Positions 50,332-58,029 of a DNA stretch of 64,000 nt are shown here, in pieces (the first letter of the stretch is position 1; every line of letters begins with the position of its first letter). The notes beneath the pieces are model-generated. The model had not been told where the DNA came from and made no database searches. It saw only the letters and a list, made by a program, of their open reading frames with translations. Origin of the DNA: DB1 sp049323655. GTDB taxonomy: Bacteria; Desulfobacterota; Desulfobulbia; Desulfobulbales; SURF-16. The position numbers were made by a program, and so were the translations under genes. Where the stretch lies: NCBI GenBank assembly GCA_049323655.1, contig JBMONO010000009.1, forward strand, positions 186,001 to 250,000, in the 5' to 3' direction.

Positions 50332-51948
50332 TCAGAATCTGGTGAACTCATCATCAAGGGGAATCACTTCTTCCGCCTTCACCCGCCGGCCGGGCAGCGC
50401 CTTCGGCATTTTCGGTTCTTCCCCGCCGGTCGGCCGGGCCGAACCCTGCTTGCCGGAAACGCCCCTCAGTGCCGGCCCCTTCGGCTTTCCCGCGCCAGCC
50501 GCGCCGTGGCCGGCCAGCGCGGCCAGATCCTCCACCATCACCTTCATCTGTTCCGCCTGGGCGCTCATTTCCTCCGCAGTGGAGGAGGATTCCTCGGCAT
50601 TGGCGGCGACCCGCTGGACCACGCTATCCATTTCGACAATGGCCCGGTTGATCTGTTCGATCCCTTTGGCCTGTTCGGCCGATGCACCGGCAATCTCCTC
50701 GACCAGTTCGCCGACCTTCTTGGCGATATCCATGTTTTCAGCAAAGGCATCCTGGGTCGCCCTGGTCAGCTCATTGCCGTTTTTGACCGCCTTCATGGTG
50801 TCATCAATGAGTTGCGCCGTATTCTTGGCCGCCTCCGCGGCCCGCATGGCAAGATTACGCACCTCATCCGCCACCACCGCGAAACCGGCTCCCGCCTCGC
50901 CGGCCCGGGCCGCCTCCACCGCGGCATTCAAGGCGAGCAGGTTGGTCTGAAAGGCGATCTCGTCAATGGTCTTGATGATCTTGCCGGTTTCCTCGCTGGT
51001 CCGGTTGATTTCCGTAATCGCCCCTGTCATCTGCTCCATGTGATGATTGACCTTCTGAACGATGCCCGAGGCGGTGACCATCATGCTCCGGGCCTGGCCG
51101 GCATTCTCGGCATTGGCGCGGGTCATGGAGGTGAATTCCTCCATCGACGCCGATGTCTCCTCAATGGCGGCGGCCTGCTCGGAGGCCCCTTCTGCCAAGG
51201 TCTGGCTGGCGGCGGCCAGATGACCGGAACCGGCGGTGATCTGTTCGGCGGCGGCCGACAGTCCGGCGATCACCCGCTGCAGCGGCCGCGTCACTCCCCG
51301 CCCCAGCGCCAAAATGAGCACAATGCCGGCCAGCAGGCCGGCTGCCAGGGTAAGAACAAGGGTAATGACAACGGTTTTATAGTTCCGCTGCGATCGTTGA
51401 TGGGCGGCTTGCGCCATTTGCAGATTGATTTCAGTGAGCTGATCGATGAAATCACGCATCTCCTCGAATTTCATCCTGGCCTGGCCGAGGCTCAACTCCA
51501 TGGCCAGCCGCTCTCCCTCAGGAGTGCCGGCCCGACAATGCTCCACCACCTGCCGGGAAATGGCCTGCCAGGCGCCACGGGCCTGCTCAAAACGGGGAAT
51601 GATCGCCTGCTCTTTCGGATCGGCTGCCAGGCTCTTGTATTTTTCCCACCGTTCCCCGGCCTGCCGCAGATTGGTCTCGTACTCCTTTACCAGCCCGGCA
51701 AAAAGCTCGGACGTCGCCCCGGCAAAGATCATGGTTCTCTCCGCCACCAGCAGCTGCTGAAAATCCCGGTCCGCCTCGATCAGATAATCGATGCCGGGCA
51801 GGTTGACCGTGAAAATCTGTCGTAGCTGTTTCTCGATGGAAGCACTGCCGAGGTAGCCGGCAGCCCCAATCACCGCCATAAAACAAATCATGACGGAAAA
51901 ACCGAGAATGAGTCTGGCTCCTACCCTGAGATTCTTAAACCATTTCAC
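50332..51948 (-). CDS. Methyl-accepting chemotaxis protein, 4-helix sensor
   Basis: A 538-residue receptor. I place the start at the GTG at 51948 (VKWFKNLRVGARLILGF), with GAGGG upstream; an extension to 52017 adds a Cys-rich stretch unlike receptors. Membrane helix about 12-33, helical periplasmic domain (FTVNLPGIDYLIEADRDFQ, LLVAERTMIFAGATSELFAG) with the form of a four-helix sensor, membrane helix about 186-210, HAMP-like part, and the signalling domain with tip IDEIAFQTNLLALNAAVEAA and GAGFAVVADEVRNLA. This signalling half is of a different lineage from the five receptors in the main cluster. The tail ends VIPLDDEFTRF, again an aromatic-x-x-aromatic end. It faces the phnD-like gene tail to tail. 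Confidence 0.92.
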   Translation of the reverse strand: MKWFKNLRVGARLILGFSVMICFMAVIGAAGYLGSASIEKQLRQIFTVNLPGIDYLIEADRDFQQLLVAERTMIFAGATSELFAGLVKEYETNLRQAGERWEKYKSLAADPKEQAIIPRFEQARGAWQAISRQVVEHCRAGTPEGERLAMELSLGQARMKFEEMRDFIDQLTEINLQMAQAAHQRSQRNYKTVVITLVLTLAAGLLAGIVLILALGRGVTRPLQRVIAGLSAAAEQITAGSGHLAAASQTLAEGASEQAAAIEETSASMEEFTSMTRANAENAGQARSMMVTASGIVQKVNHHMEQMTGAITEINRTSEETGKIIKTIDEIAFQTNLLALNAAVEAARAGEAGAGFAVVADEVRNLAMRAAEAAKNTAQLIDDTMKAVKNGNELTRATQDAFAENMDIAKKVGELVEEIAGASAEQAKGIEQINRAIVEMDSVVQRVAANAEESSSTAEEMSAQAEQMKVMVEDLAALAGHGAAGAGKPKGPALRGVSGKQGSARPTGGEEPKMPKALPGRRVKAEEVIPLDDEFTRF

Positions 51949-52323
51949 CTTATTGCCCTCCGGTTTTGATTTGTGCGCATACAGTCGGCAACTCCGGCAA
52001 ACACCTTTTCCCTCCACATCGCGACGCTGAACCTGGGCCGCGGAGGCTTCCCGCCCTGCCTTGCCACATTCTACGCAGAAGGCGCAAGCAAAGTCAATTG
52101 CATCGCCCCTGGCCGCATTTATCGTTCAGCTTCCCCTTCGCGATGACGTCGCTCCTGCATGGAGTCAAGCCGATATCAGGCGGACATGGTGACAACTCCT
52201 TCCCCCCGCCGACCATGCAACAATGTGGTACTAATCATGCTTTAACATTTCACCGTCCTCTCGGCGGTCGCGTTAGATACGACATGTTTTCAAATGAAAA
52301 ATTCCGAAGGAGGACGAAAGAAA
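51949..52323. other. Intergenic region between divergent genes
   Basis: About 375 bp without a supportable gene. Apart from the ribosome sites of the flanking genes I see no RNA, repeat or clear promoter. A GCCGATAT at 52166 recalls a flagellar sigma-28 -10 box but lacks a matching -35 element. Confidence 0.5.
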
Positions 52324-53439
52324 ATGAAGTGGCGCATATACAGCAGTGCTGCCTGCGCGGCATTATGGGGTCTCTTTGCCGGCGGAACGGTTGCATCCGC
52401 GGCGGTTGTTTCCTATCAGTCACCGCAGCACACCTTTTCCAAGAACGATCTGCTCGGCCAGTTTGACGGCACCGCCTACGTCCAGGATCCGACCATTGTC
52501 TGCGAGGGGGAGACCTGCAACGGCGAGCAACCCTTTATCGACAAATTCACCGGTGTCACCATGCAACCGGCTGACACCGAATTCGCCTTCCACGTCACCG
52601 ATTTCGTCGGTGCCGAGCGCAAAACCCGCGACGGCATCTACGATGACGGCTGGATCGGTGATTACATCAACGCCAACGGCCGCCTGAATGGTGACTTCAT
52701 CCCGGCCGGCACCCTGTTCCGCGATCCGGCCCTGGCCAATCCGCCGGTGGACGGCAACGGCGACGGCGTCATCGACGGCGGCGGCTGGTCGGCGGACCTG
52801 CAGACCGGCACCACCAACGCCTGGTACACCACCACCGACCGCGACCCATTCGAGGCGGACCCGGTGACCGGCAGAGGGCCGCGTTACCGGCTGAAATCAG
52901 GCAAGTTCGGCCAGAACCTGCCGTCGCTTGACATCCCGACGGTGAACTGCATGGAACCGCCGATCACCTCCGACTACCTCAAATATCCGGCCGGTGAACC
53001 GACCACCACCAGGATCAACCTGCCCGACTGGAAGGACGGACTTTCACCGCTTGCCTGGAGCGCCAACTGGAACAGTTACAATGATCTCAACCCCTATGAT
53101 CCCACCGACACGGTGCCGGACGGCGTTTCGTATGTGGAAGGAATGCCGCTGACCCAGGACTTTGATCTGGCGGTCTTTATCAAGGGCGACTACAAACCCA
53201 CCGTGGTCTACAACGCCACCCTGCTCATCGAGTACGAGGATCCGGCGGTGACCGAGCAGATCGAACTCTGCACCGACGGCATCGACAACGACAATGATCT
53301 CTATATCGACTGCGCCGACACCGACTGCTCCGGCACCTGGTGTCCGGAAACGGCCTGCGGCGACGAACTCGACAACGACGGTGACGGCCTCATCGACTGT
53401 GCCGATCCGAACTGCGCCAAGAACCGGGCGTGCCGGTAA
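52324..53439 (+). CDS. Exported protein with C-terminal Asp/Cys-rich DNDxDxxIDC repeats
   Basis: A 371-residue protein not recognised as a whole. The start at 52324 has GGAGG upstream. Residues 1-26 are a signal peptide ending ASA. The mature N-terminal 290 residues are rich in Asp, Gly, Thr and Trp and look like an extracellular beta protein. The C-terminus has two copies of a short repeat: LCTDGIDNDNDLYIDCADTD and ACGDELDNDGDGLIDCADPN, each followed by C. Such loops, with regularly spaced Asp/Asn and a disulfide pair, are seen in secreted proteins and suggest calcium binding. An additional NGDGVID loop occurs near residue 145. The gene is alone, with its own leader region. Function unknown. 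Confidence 0.65.
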   Translation: MKWRIYSSAACAALWGLFAGGTVASAAVVSYQSPQHTFSKNDLLGQFDGTAYVQDPTIVCEGETCNGEQPFIDKFTGVTMQPADTEFAFHVTDFVGAERKTRDGIYDDGWIGDYINANGRLNGDFIPAGTLFRDPALANPPVDGNGDGVIDGGGWSADLQTGTTNAWYTTTDRDPFEADPVTGRGPRYRLKSGKFGQNLPSLDIPTVNCMEPPITSDYLKYPAGEPTTTRINLPDWKDGLSPLAWSANWNSYNDLNPYDPTDTVPDGVSYVEGMPLTQDFDLAVFIKGDYKPTVVYNATLLIEYEDPAVTEQIELCTDGIDNDNDLYIDCADTDCSGTWCPETACGDELDNDGDGLIDCADPNCAKNRACR

Positions 53440-53460
53440 CCGGCAATCGCCCCTGCCCTT

Positions 53461-53657
53461 CATCCTCTCCTGTCTCGTGTCACACGCCGATGCCGCCGCC
53501 GGCGCCGATATCAACCTCCGTTACCCGGATGAAACAACGATCCTGCTTGAGGCGGTCCACGGCGGTCGCCAGGGGCGCCCGCGCCGAAATGGCTGATGAA
53601 ACCGGCAAAACCGCCCTGGACTGGGCCGGGAGAAGAAATGCAGCGCGAAAACGATAG
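53461..53657 (+). pseudogene. Remnant of an ankyrin-repeat protein
   Basis: One frame reads GADINLRYPDETTILLEAVHGGRQG and a second, overlapping frame reads MADETGKTALDWAGRR before a TAG at 53657. The phrases GADIN and ETGKTALDWA are hallmark ankyrin-repeat text. The frame changes between them and the 5' repeats are missing, so only a shifted tail of a larger gene survives. It fills most of the space between the exported-protein gene and the hydrogenase operon. Confidence 0.65.
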
Positions 53658-53692
53658 ATTTGCTCACTTCAGCCGCCACGACAAAATAGCGA

Positions 53693-54076
53693 TTATTCCG
53701 GTGCGGCGGCAGCAGCACCTCCGACCTCCTGCCCCTGCTTGTTTGCCGCCGGGATCTCCAGCACAATCCGCTGCCGATGAGGCGCAATCCCTGGACGTTG
53801 CTCTCTTTGCAGCAGACTGCCGGTGGGGCAGTTTTCGGCACAGAGCCCGCAGTAGACGCAGGCAAAGGGATCGTATTCCCACATACCGTCCCGGCGCCGC
53901 ACCGTAATACAGTGGGATGGACAGACCCTGGCACACATGCCGCAGAGGATGCAGGTCGAAGCAGTATTGACCAGCCTCCCCCGCGCCCCGGAGAACGGCG
54001 GACGCTCCTCACGCGGATAGGGCCTGGTGGCCGGGCGGGTGAAGAGATTTTTCAGCACCAGCGGGGTCATGAACAT
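53693..54076 (-). CDS. echF: Ech-type hydrogenase ferredoxin subunit EchF (NuoI-like)
   Basis: A 127-residue protein with two [4Fe-4S] motifs: CILCGMCARVCP and CVYCGLCAENCP, each followed by distant Pro-linked Cys typical of 8Fe ferredoxins. The N-terminal LKNLFTRPATRPYP is the usual NuoI/EchF/HycF lead-in. It passes electrons between soluble ferredoxin and the small subunit EchC. It is the last gene of the operon, separated from echE by corA, and has AAGGAG upstream. The C-terminal 25 residues are low-complexity Ala and Gln. Confidence 0.88.
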   Translation of the reverse strand: MFMTPLVLKNLFTRPATRPYPREERPPFSGARGRLVNTASTCILCGMCARVCPSHCITVRRRDGMWEYDPFACVYCGLCAENCPTGSLLQREQRPGIAPHRQRIVLEIPAANKQGQEVGGAAAAAPE

Positions 54077-54115
54077 GATGGTTGTTCTCCTTGCGCAGCG
54101 GCCAGGGCGGCCTGG

Positions 54116-55204
54116 TCAAATCCATTTCTTTCGCCGGAAAAAGGCAAAGAGGCAGCCGCCGATCAGCAGCATGATCACCCAGATCAGCGGGTACCCCAGC
54201 GGCCATTGCAGTTCCGGCATGTACGCGAAGTTCATGCCATAGATGCCGACGATAAAGGTCAGGGGAATGAAAATGGTGGCGATCGTGGTCAGCACCTGCA
54301 TGACCTCGTTCATCCGGATGCTCATGGCGGACAGATAGCTGTCATGCATGCCGACGAGGATGTCGCGGAAGGTATCGACCATGTCGATGATCTGGATGAT
54401 GTGGTCGTAGAGATCGCGCCAGTAGACCCTGCTTTCCGGCCGCAGCAGGGCACTCTCGCCCTTTTCGAGGGCGCCGATGACCTCGCGCAGCGGCCAGAGC
54501 GCCTTGCGCACCGTGATGATGTCCCGTTTGAGGAGATGAATCTCCTTGATGTTTTCCGGCCCCGGCTCCGCGAGAATCTGATCGTCGATCTCGTCGATCC
54601 GGTCACCGAACCGCTCGACCACGATATAATAATGATCGACCACTGCATCCATCAGGGCGTGGGCCAGATAATCGGCCTGCATGGAACGGATACGGCCCTT
54701 GGCCAGCCGCAGGCGGTTGCGCACCGTGGCAAAGACCTCGCCTTCCCGCTCCAGAAAGGAGATGACATAATTTTTGCCGAGGATCAGGCTGACGTTTTCG
54801 ATATCCACCGAGGAGGAGATCTCGTCGCGCCAGGTCAGCATCTTCATGACGATGAAGAGATACCCGGCGAACTCCTCGACCTTGAGACGCTGGGTCGTGT
54901 TGACGACGTCCTCCAGGGTCAGCGGATGGAAATCGAAGGCCTTGCCGAGGCTCTCGATCAACCCGAGATCATGGATGCCGCTGACATTGATCCAGGTGAC
55001 GCCGGGGGCGCGCGCCTGCTCCCGGCACGCCGCCACCGTGACGTCCTCGTTCTCGGTGAAGGAGGTCGGGCTGTAGTGGATGAGATCGATGCGGGTCCGC
55101 GCAACCTTTTCCTCGCCGATGAAGGCCATGGTTCCCGGCGACATGCCGGTCTTGATACTGGCGCCCGGCCTTTTTTTCCCTTTTTTTCTCCTGCCCTGCG
55201 CCAT
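54116..55204 (-). CDS. corA: CorA-family magnesium/divalent cation channel
   Basis: A 362-residue CorA. The long cytoplasmic domain (TWINVSGIHDLGLIESLGKA, FDFHPLTLEDVVNTTQRLKV, SVDIENVSLILGKNYVISFL) is followed by a stalk helix, two C-terminal membrane helices and the selectivity-loop motif GMN in IVGIYGMNFAYMPELQWPLG. It ends in a basic tail. CorA moves Mg2+, and in some bacteria Co2+ or Ni2+. Its gene lies between echE and echF, in the same direction with short spacers, so it is probably co-transcribed with the hydrogenase. I use the ATG at 55204 because GGAG lies ten bases upstream; one at 55228 is weaker. Confidence 0.95.
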   Translation of the reverse strand: MAQGRRKKGKKRPGASIKTGMSPGTMAFIGEEKVARTRIDLIHYSPTSFTENEDVTVAACREQARAPGVTWINVSGIHDLGLIESLGKAFDFHPLTLEDVVNTTQRLKVEEFAGYLFIVMKMLTWRDEISSSVDIENVSLILGKNYVISFLEREGEVFATVRNRLRLAKGRIRSMQADYLAHALMDAVVDHYYIVVERFGDRIDEIDDQILAEPGPENIKEIHLLKRDIITVRKALWPLREVIGALEKGESALLRPESRVYWRDLYDHIIQIIDMVDTFRDILVGMHDSYLSAMSIRMNEVMQVLTTIATIFIPLTFIVGIYGMNFAYMPELQWPLGYPLIWVIMLLIGGCLFAFFRRKKWI

Positions 55205-55271
55205 CTCGTCTCTCTCTCCTTTTTTCACCGCATGCCCGCGTCAATCCTTTGCAACCCGACCTCATCCGCCG

Positions 55272-56348
55272 TCACCGCTCCGTGCAACTGATGCACGGGT
55301 CGATGGAGAGCAGCACCACCGGCACATCGGCCAGCTCCATGCCGGGCAGCATGAGGGCCAGGGCCGGCAGGTTGGCAAAGGTCGGGGTGCGGATGCGCAG
55401 CCGTTCCAGATATTTGCTCCCATCGGCCCGGATATAGTAAAGACACTCGCCGCGCGGCTGCTCGACCCGGACCGTCATCTCGCCGGCCGGATTGCCCTTG
55501 GCCGGGACCGCCAGCGCGCCGGCAGGCAGGCGCCCCAGGGCCTGGCGGATGAGATCGATGGATTGCAGCACCTCGCGGCTCCGGACCCGGCAGCGGGCGT
55601 GGCAATCGCCCTCCTCTTCCACCACCGGGGTGAAATCAAGTTCGCCATAGGCGGCGTAGCCGAGCTGCCGCATATCCTCGGCCACCCCGCTTGCCCGCAG
55701 GACCGGGCCGACGCAGCCAAGCTCCCGCGCCTGCCCATTCGCCAGCACCCCCTTGCCGCTGGTGCGGCGGCGCACGGTGGGATCGGCAGACAGCACCCGG
55801 TTGATTTTTTTCATCTCCGCCTCCAGCCCGACCAACACGGTTCGCACCATGTCTATCTGGCCGCGGTCAAGATCGCGCCGCACTCCGCCCAGCACATTGA
55901 CCGACAAAATGACCCGGTTGCCGGCGGTGGCCTCGTTAATGTCCATGATCCGCTCCCGCGCCTTCCAGATCTGCATGAACAGGCTTTCAAAGCCCATGGC
56001 GTCGGCAAAGAGGCCGAGCCAGAGGAGATGGCTGTGCAGCCGGTGCAGCTCGGACCAGATCACCCGCAGATAACGGGCGCGCGGCGGCGCCTCGACGCCG
56101 AGCAGTTCCTCGATCGCCTGGCAGTAGACGAGGGCATGCATCATCGAGCAGATGCCGCAGACCCGCTCCACCACCTGGATCATCTGGCGGATATCGCGGA
56201 CCTCCACCAGCTTTTCCAAGCCCCGGTGGACATAGCCGAAGACCGGGGTGGCGCTGGTGACGATCTCCTCCTCGCTGGTCAGATTAAGCTGGACCGGCTC
56301 GGGCAGCACCGGATGCTGGGGCCCGAACGGCATGACGGTCTTCGCCAT
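55272..56348 (-). CDS. echE: Ech-type [NiFe] hydrogenase large subunit EchE
   Basis: A 358-residue protein of the NuoD/hydrogenase large-subunit family. Both nickel-binding pairs are present: Cys64/Cys67 in ERVCGICSMMH and Cys352/Cys355 in DPCISCTER. That makes it a true group 4 hydrogenase subunit and not a complex I protein, which lacks these cysteines. The chain ends exactly at the conserved Arg after the second motif, so there is no C-terminal peptide to be cleaved by a maturation protease. The ATG follows the echD stop directly (TAAATG). Confidence 0.93.
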   Translation of the reverse strand: MAKTVMPFGPQHPVLPEPVQLNLTSEEEIVTSATPVFGYVHRGLEKLVEVRDIRQMIQVVERVCGICSMMHALVYCQAIEELLGVEAPPRARYLRVIWSELHRLHSHLLWLGLFADAMGFESLFMQIWKARERIMDINEATAGNRVILSVNVLGGVRRDLDRGQIDMVRTVLVGLEAEMKKINRVLSADPTVRRRTSGKGVLANGQARELGCVGPVLRASGVAEDMRQLGYAAYGELDFTPVVEEEGDCHARCRVRSREVLQSIDLIRQALGRLPAGALAVPAKGNPAGEMTVRVEQPRGECLYYIRADGSKYLERLRIRTPTFANLPALALMLPGMELADVPVVLLSIDPCISCTER

Positions 56349-56732
56349 TTACGTCTCCCCTTCTGCCGTCAGGCGGCGGCGAAAGGGGGCCGGGCCGGCC
56401 GCCTTCTCCAGATAAAGACTGCCGCCATAGTCCGGGTCAAGTCCGGCAAAGGTCAGCCCGAACTGGTCCTGGATCTCGTTTTCCGCCAGATAGGCCGCGG
56501 CGAAAACCGGAGTGATGCTGGGCAGCGGTCGTGCCGCATCGGCCGCCAGACGCAGATGGATCAGATGCAGATCCCGGTCGAAATGATAGAGCAGTTCGGC
56601 CCGACCATCCGTCACCCCGACACAGGTGACGGCGACCAGACGAAATCCCAGCTCCTTGAGTCCGGCCACCCTGGGCCGCAGATCGTCTTCTGCCACCACT
56701 TGCGCGGCAAGCATTAGCGCCTTCTCTGTCAT
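56349..56732 (-). CDS. echD: Ech-type hydrogenase subunit EchD (NuoC-like)
   Basis: A 127-residue NuoC-like protein starting at 56732, where the ATG overlaps the echC stop (ATGA). The C-terminal portion LYHFDRDLHLIHLRL, VFAAAYLAENEIQDQFGLTF and DPDYGGSLYLEKA matches the 30-kDa subunit signature. It connects the small and large subunits. It is short, as EchD proteins are. Confidence 0.88.
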   Translation of the reverse strand: MTEKALMLAAQVVAEDDLRPRVAGLKELGFRLVAVTCVGVTDGRAELLYHFDRDLHLIHLRLAADAARPLPSITPVFAAAYLAENEIQDQFGLTFAGLDPDYGGSLYLEKAAGPAPFRRRLTAEGET

Positions 56733-57166
56733 CCTCCCTCCCGCAGTTTTGCCACGGCCCCCACCACCCCGTCGATGATCGCCTCCGGCCGGGCCGGGCA
56801 GCCGGGGACATAGACATCGACCGGGACCACCCTGTCGACCCCGCCCACCACATTGGGGGCCTGGCGGAAGATGCCGCCGGACAGGCCGCAGCTGCCGATG
56901 GCCACCACCGACTTCGGTTCCGCCATCTGCTGGTAAAGAATCTCCAGGACCCGCCGGTTCCGATAGTTGACGGTGCCGGTGACGAGCAGAATATCGGCGT
57001 GGCGCGGATTGCCGGTGTTGATCGCGCCAAAGCGTTCCACATCGTAGAGCGGCGTCAGGCAGGCCAGGGTTTCGATGTCGCAGCCGTTGCAGCTGCCGCA
57101 GTCGAAATGGAGCAGCCAGGGCGAACGACGCCGCGCCGCGTCGAGCAGGGTGGAGAGCAGCTTCAT
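56729..57166 (-). CDS. echC: Ech-type [NiFe] hydrogenase small subunit EchC (NuoB-like)
   Basis: A 145-residue NuoB-family protein. Cluster ligands are visible in HFDCGSCNGCDIE, AIGSCGLSGG and YVPGCPARPE. It carries the proximal [4Fe-4S] cluster that links EchF to the NiFe site. The start at 57166 overlaps the echB stop (ATGA) with GGAGCAGG upstream; the reading frame is open further 5' inside echB but not used. Confidence 0.92.
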   Translation of the reverse strand: MKLLSTLLDAARRRSPWLLHFDCGSCNGCDIETLACLTPLYDVERFGAINTGNPRHADILLVTGTVNYRNRRVLEILYQQMAEPKSVVAIGSCGLSGGIFRQAPNVVGGVDRVVPVDVYVPGCPARPEAIIDGVVGAVAKLREGG

Positions 57167-58029
57167 GGCCTGCTCCAGGCCAGCCAGGCAACCGTCAGCC
57201 CGGCGCCAACCAGGGCGGCCGGCAGGACCCGGCCCGCCAGCCACCGCCAGGTCAGACGGGCGACGACATTGTCAAGCAGGATAACCAGAAAAAAGGAAAG
57301 AACGGCAAGAAAAATCGTGGCGAACGGATCACTCGCCCAGAACAGGCCGCAGAGGGCGAGGACGAGCACGGTCTCCAGCCAGTGGGCCATCTCCAGCCAG
57401 GCGAGATCAGCGCCGCCGTATTCGCTATAAACCCCGCGCCCCAGTTCCTGATGGGCATGGTGGCTCGCGGCCAGATCAAAGGGTGACTTCTTCATGGTGA
57501 TGGCAAGGACAACGAGCATCGCCGCAAAGAGCAGCGGGGCGCGCAGGAGGAGCGGTTGCGACTCGGCAAAAAGAGCAGCCGGCGCAAAGCCGCCACTGAC
57601 GAGATAGACCCCGGCGGCAAAAGCAAAAAGCAGGGCCTCGCAGCAGCAGAGCTGCCAGAGCTGGCGCTGGGCCCCGGTCTGGCTCCACGGCGAGAGCGAA
57701 CTCATCGCCCCGAAGACAAGAAAGGCGCCGGCCGTTGCCGAAACAAAGAGGATGAGGAGCAAATTGACGGCATAACAGAGCAGCACCAGCGCCGTGGCCG
57801 CAGCGGCAAAGGAGATGCGGGCGCAGAAAGGCTGCCACGGATTGACCGCTCGGGTCCGCTTACCGAACAGCTTGACCACGTCCCACCAGGCCTGGGTCAG
57901 CGGCGGCCCCTGCCGGGCCTGGAGGCGGGCGGTCAGTCGGCGGTCGATGCCGGCGAGCAGGCCGCCGATGAGCAGCACGGCGGCAAGGCCGACTGGAACC
58001 AGGATGAGGGACGTGAGATTCACCGCCAT
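57163..58029 (-). CDS. echB: Ech-type hydrogenase membrane subunit EchB (NuoH-like)
   Basis: A 288-residue membrane protein with about eight helices. The NuoH/HycD family text is clear: GIDRRLTARLQARQGPPLTQ, WDVVKLFGKR, MKKSPFDLAASHHAHQELGR and YSEYGGADLAWLEMAHWLE. It forms the junction between the hydrogenase arm and the ion-pumping subunit. The conserved charged residues around the quinone-like cavity (SPFD, E in HQELG and YSEY) are kept. Confidence 0.92.
   Translation of the reverse strand: MAVNLTSLILVPVGLAAVLLIGGLLAGIDRRLTARLQARQGPPLTQAWWDVVKLFGKRTRAVNPWQPFCARISFAAAATALVLLCYAVNLLLILFVSATAGAFLVFGAMSSLSPWSQTGAQRQLWQLCCCEALLFAFAAGVYLVSGGFAPAALFAESQPLLLRAPLLFAAMLVVLAITMKKSPFDLAASHHAHQELGRGVYSEYGGADLAWLEMAHWLETVLVLALCGLFWASDPFATIFLAVLSFFLVILLDNVVARLTWRWLAGRVLPAALVGAGLTVAWLAWSRP

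Noticed and set aside
52160..52175. GCCGATAT resembling a sigma-28 (FliA) -10 box upstream of the exported protein gene.
   Set aside because: No TAAA-type -35 at the right distance and too far from the start.
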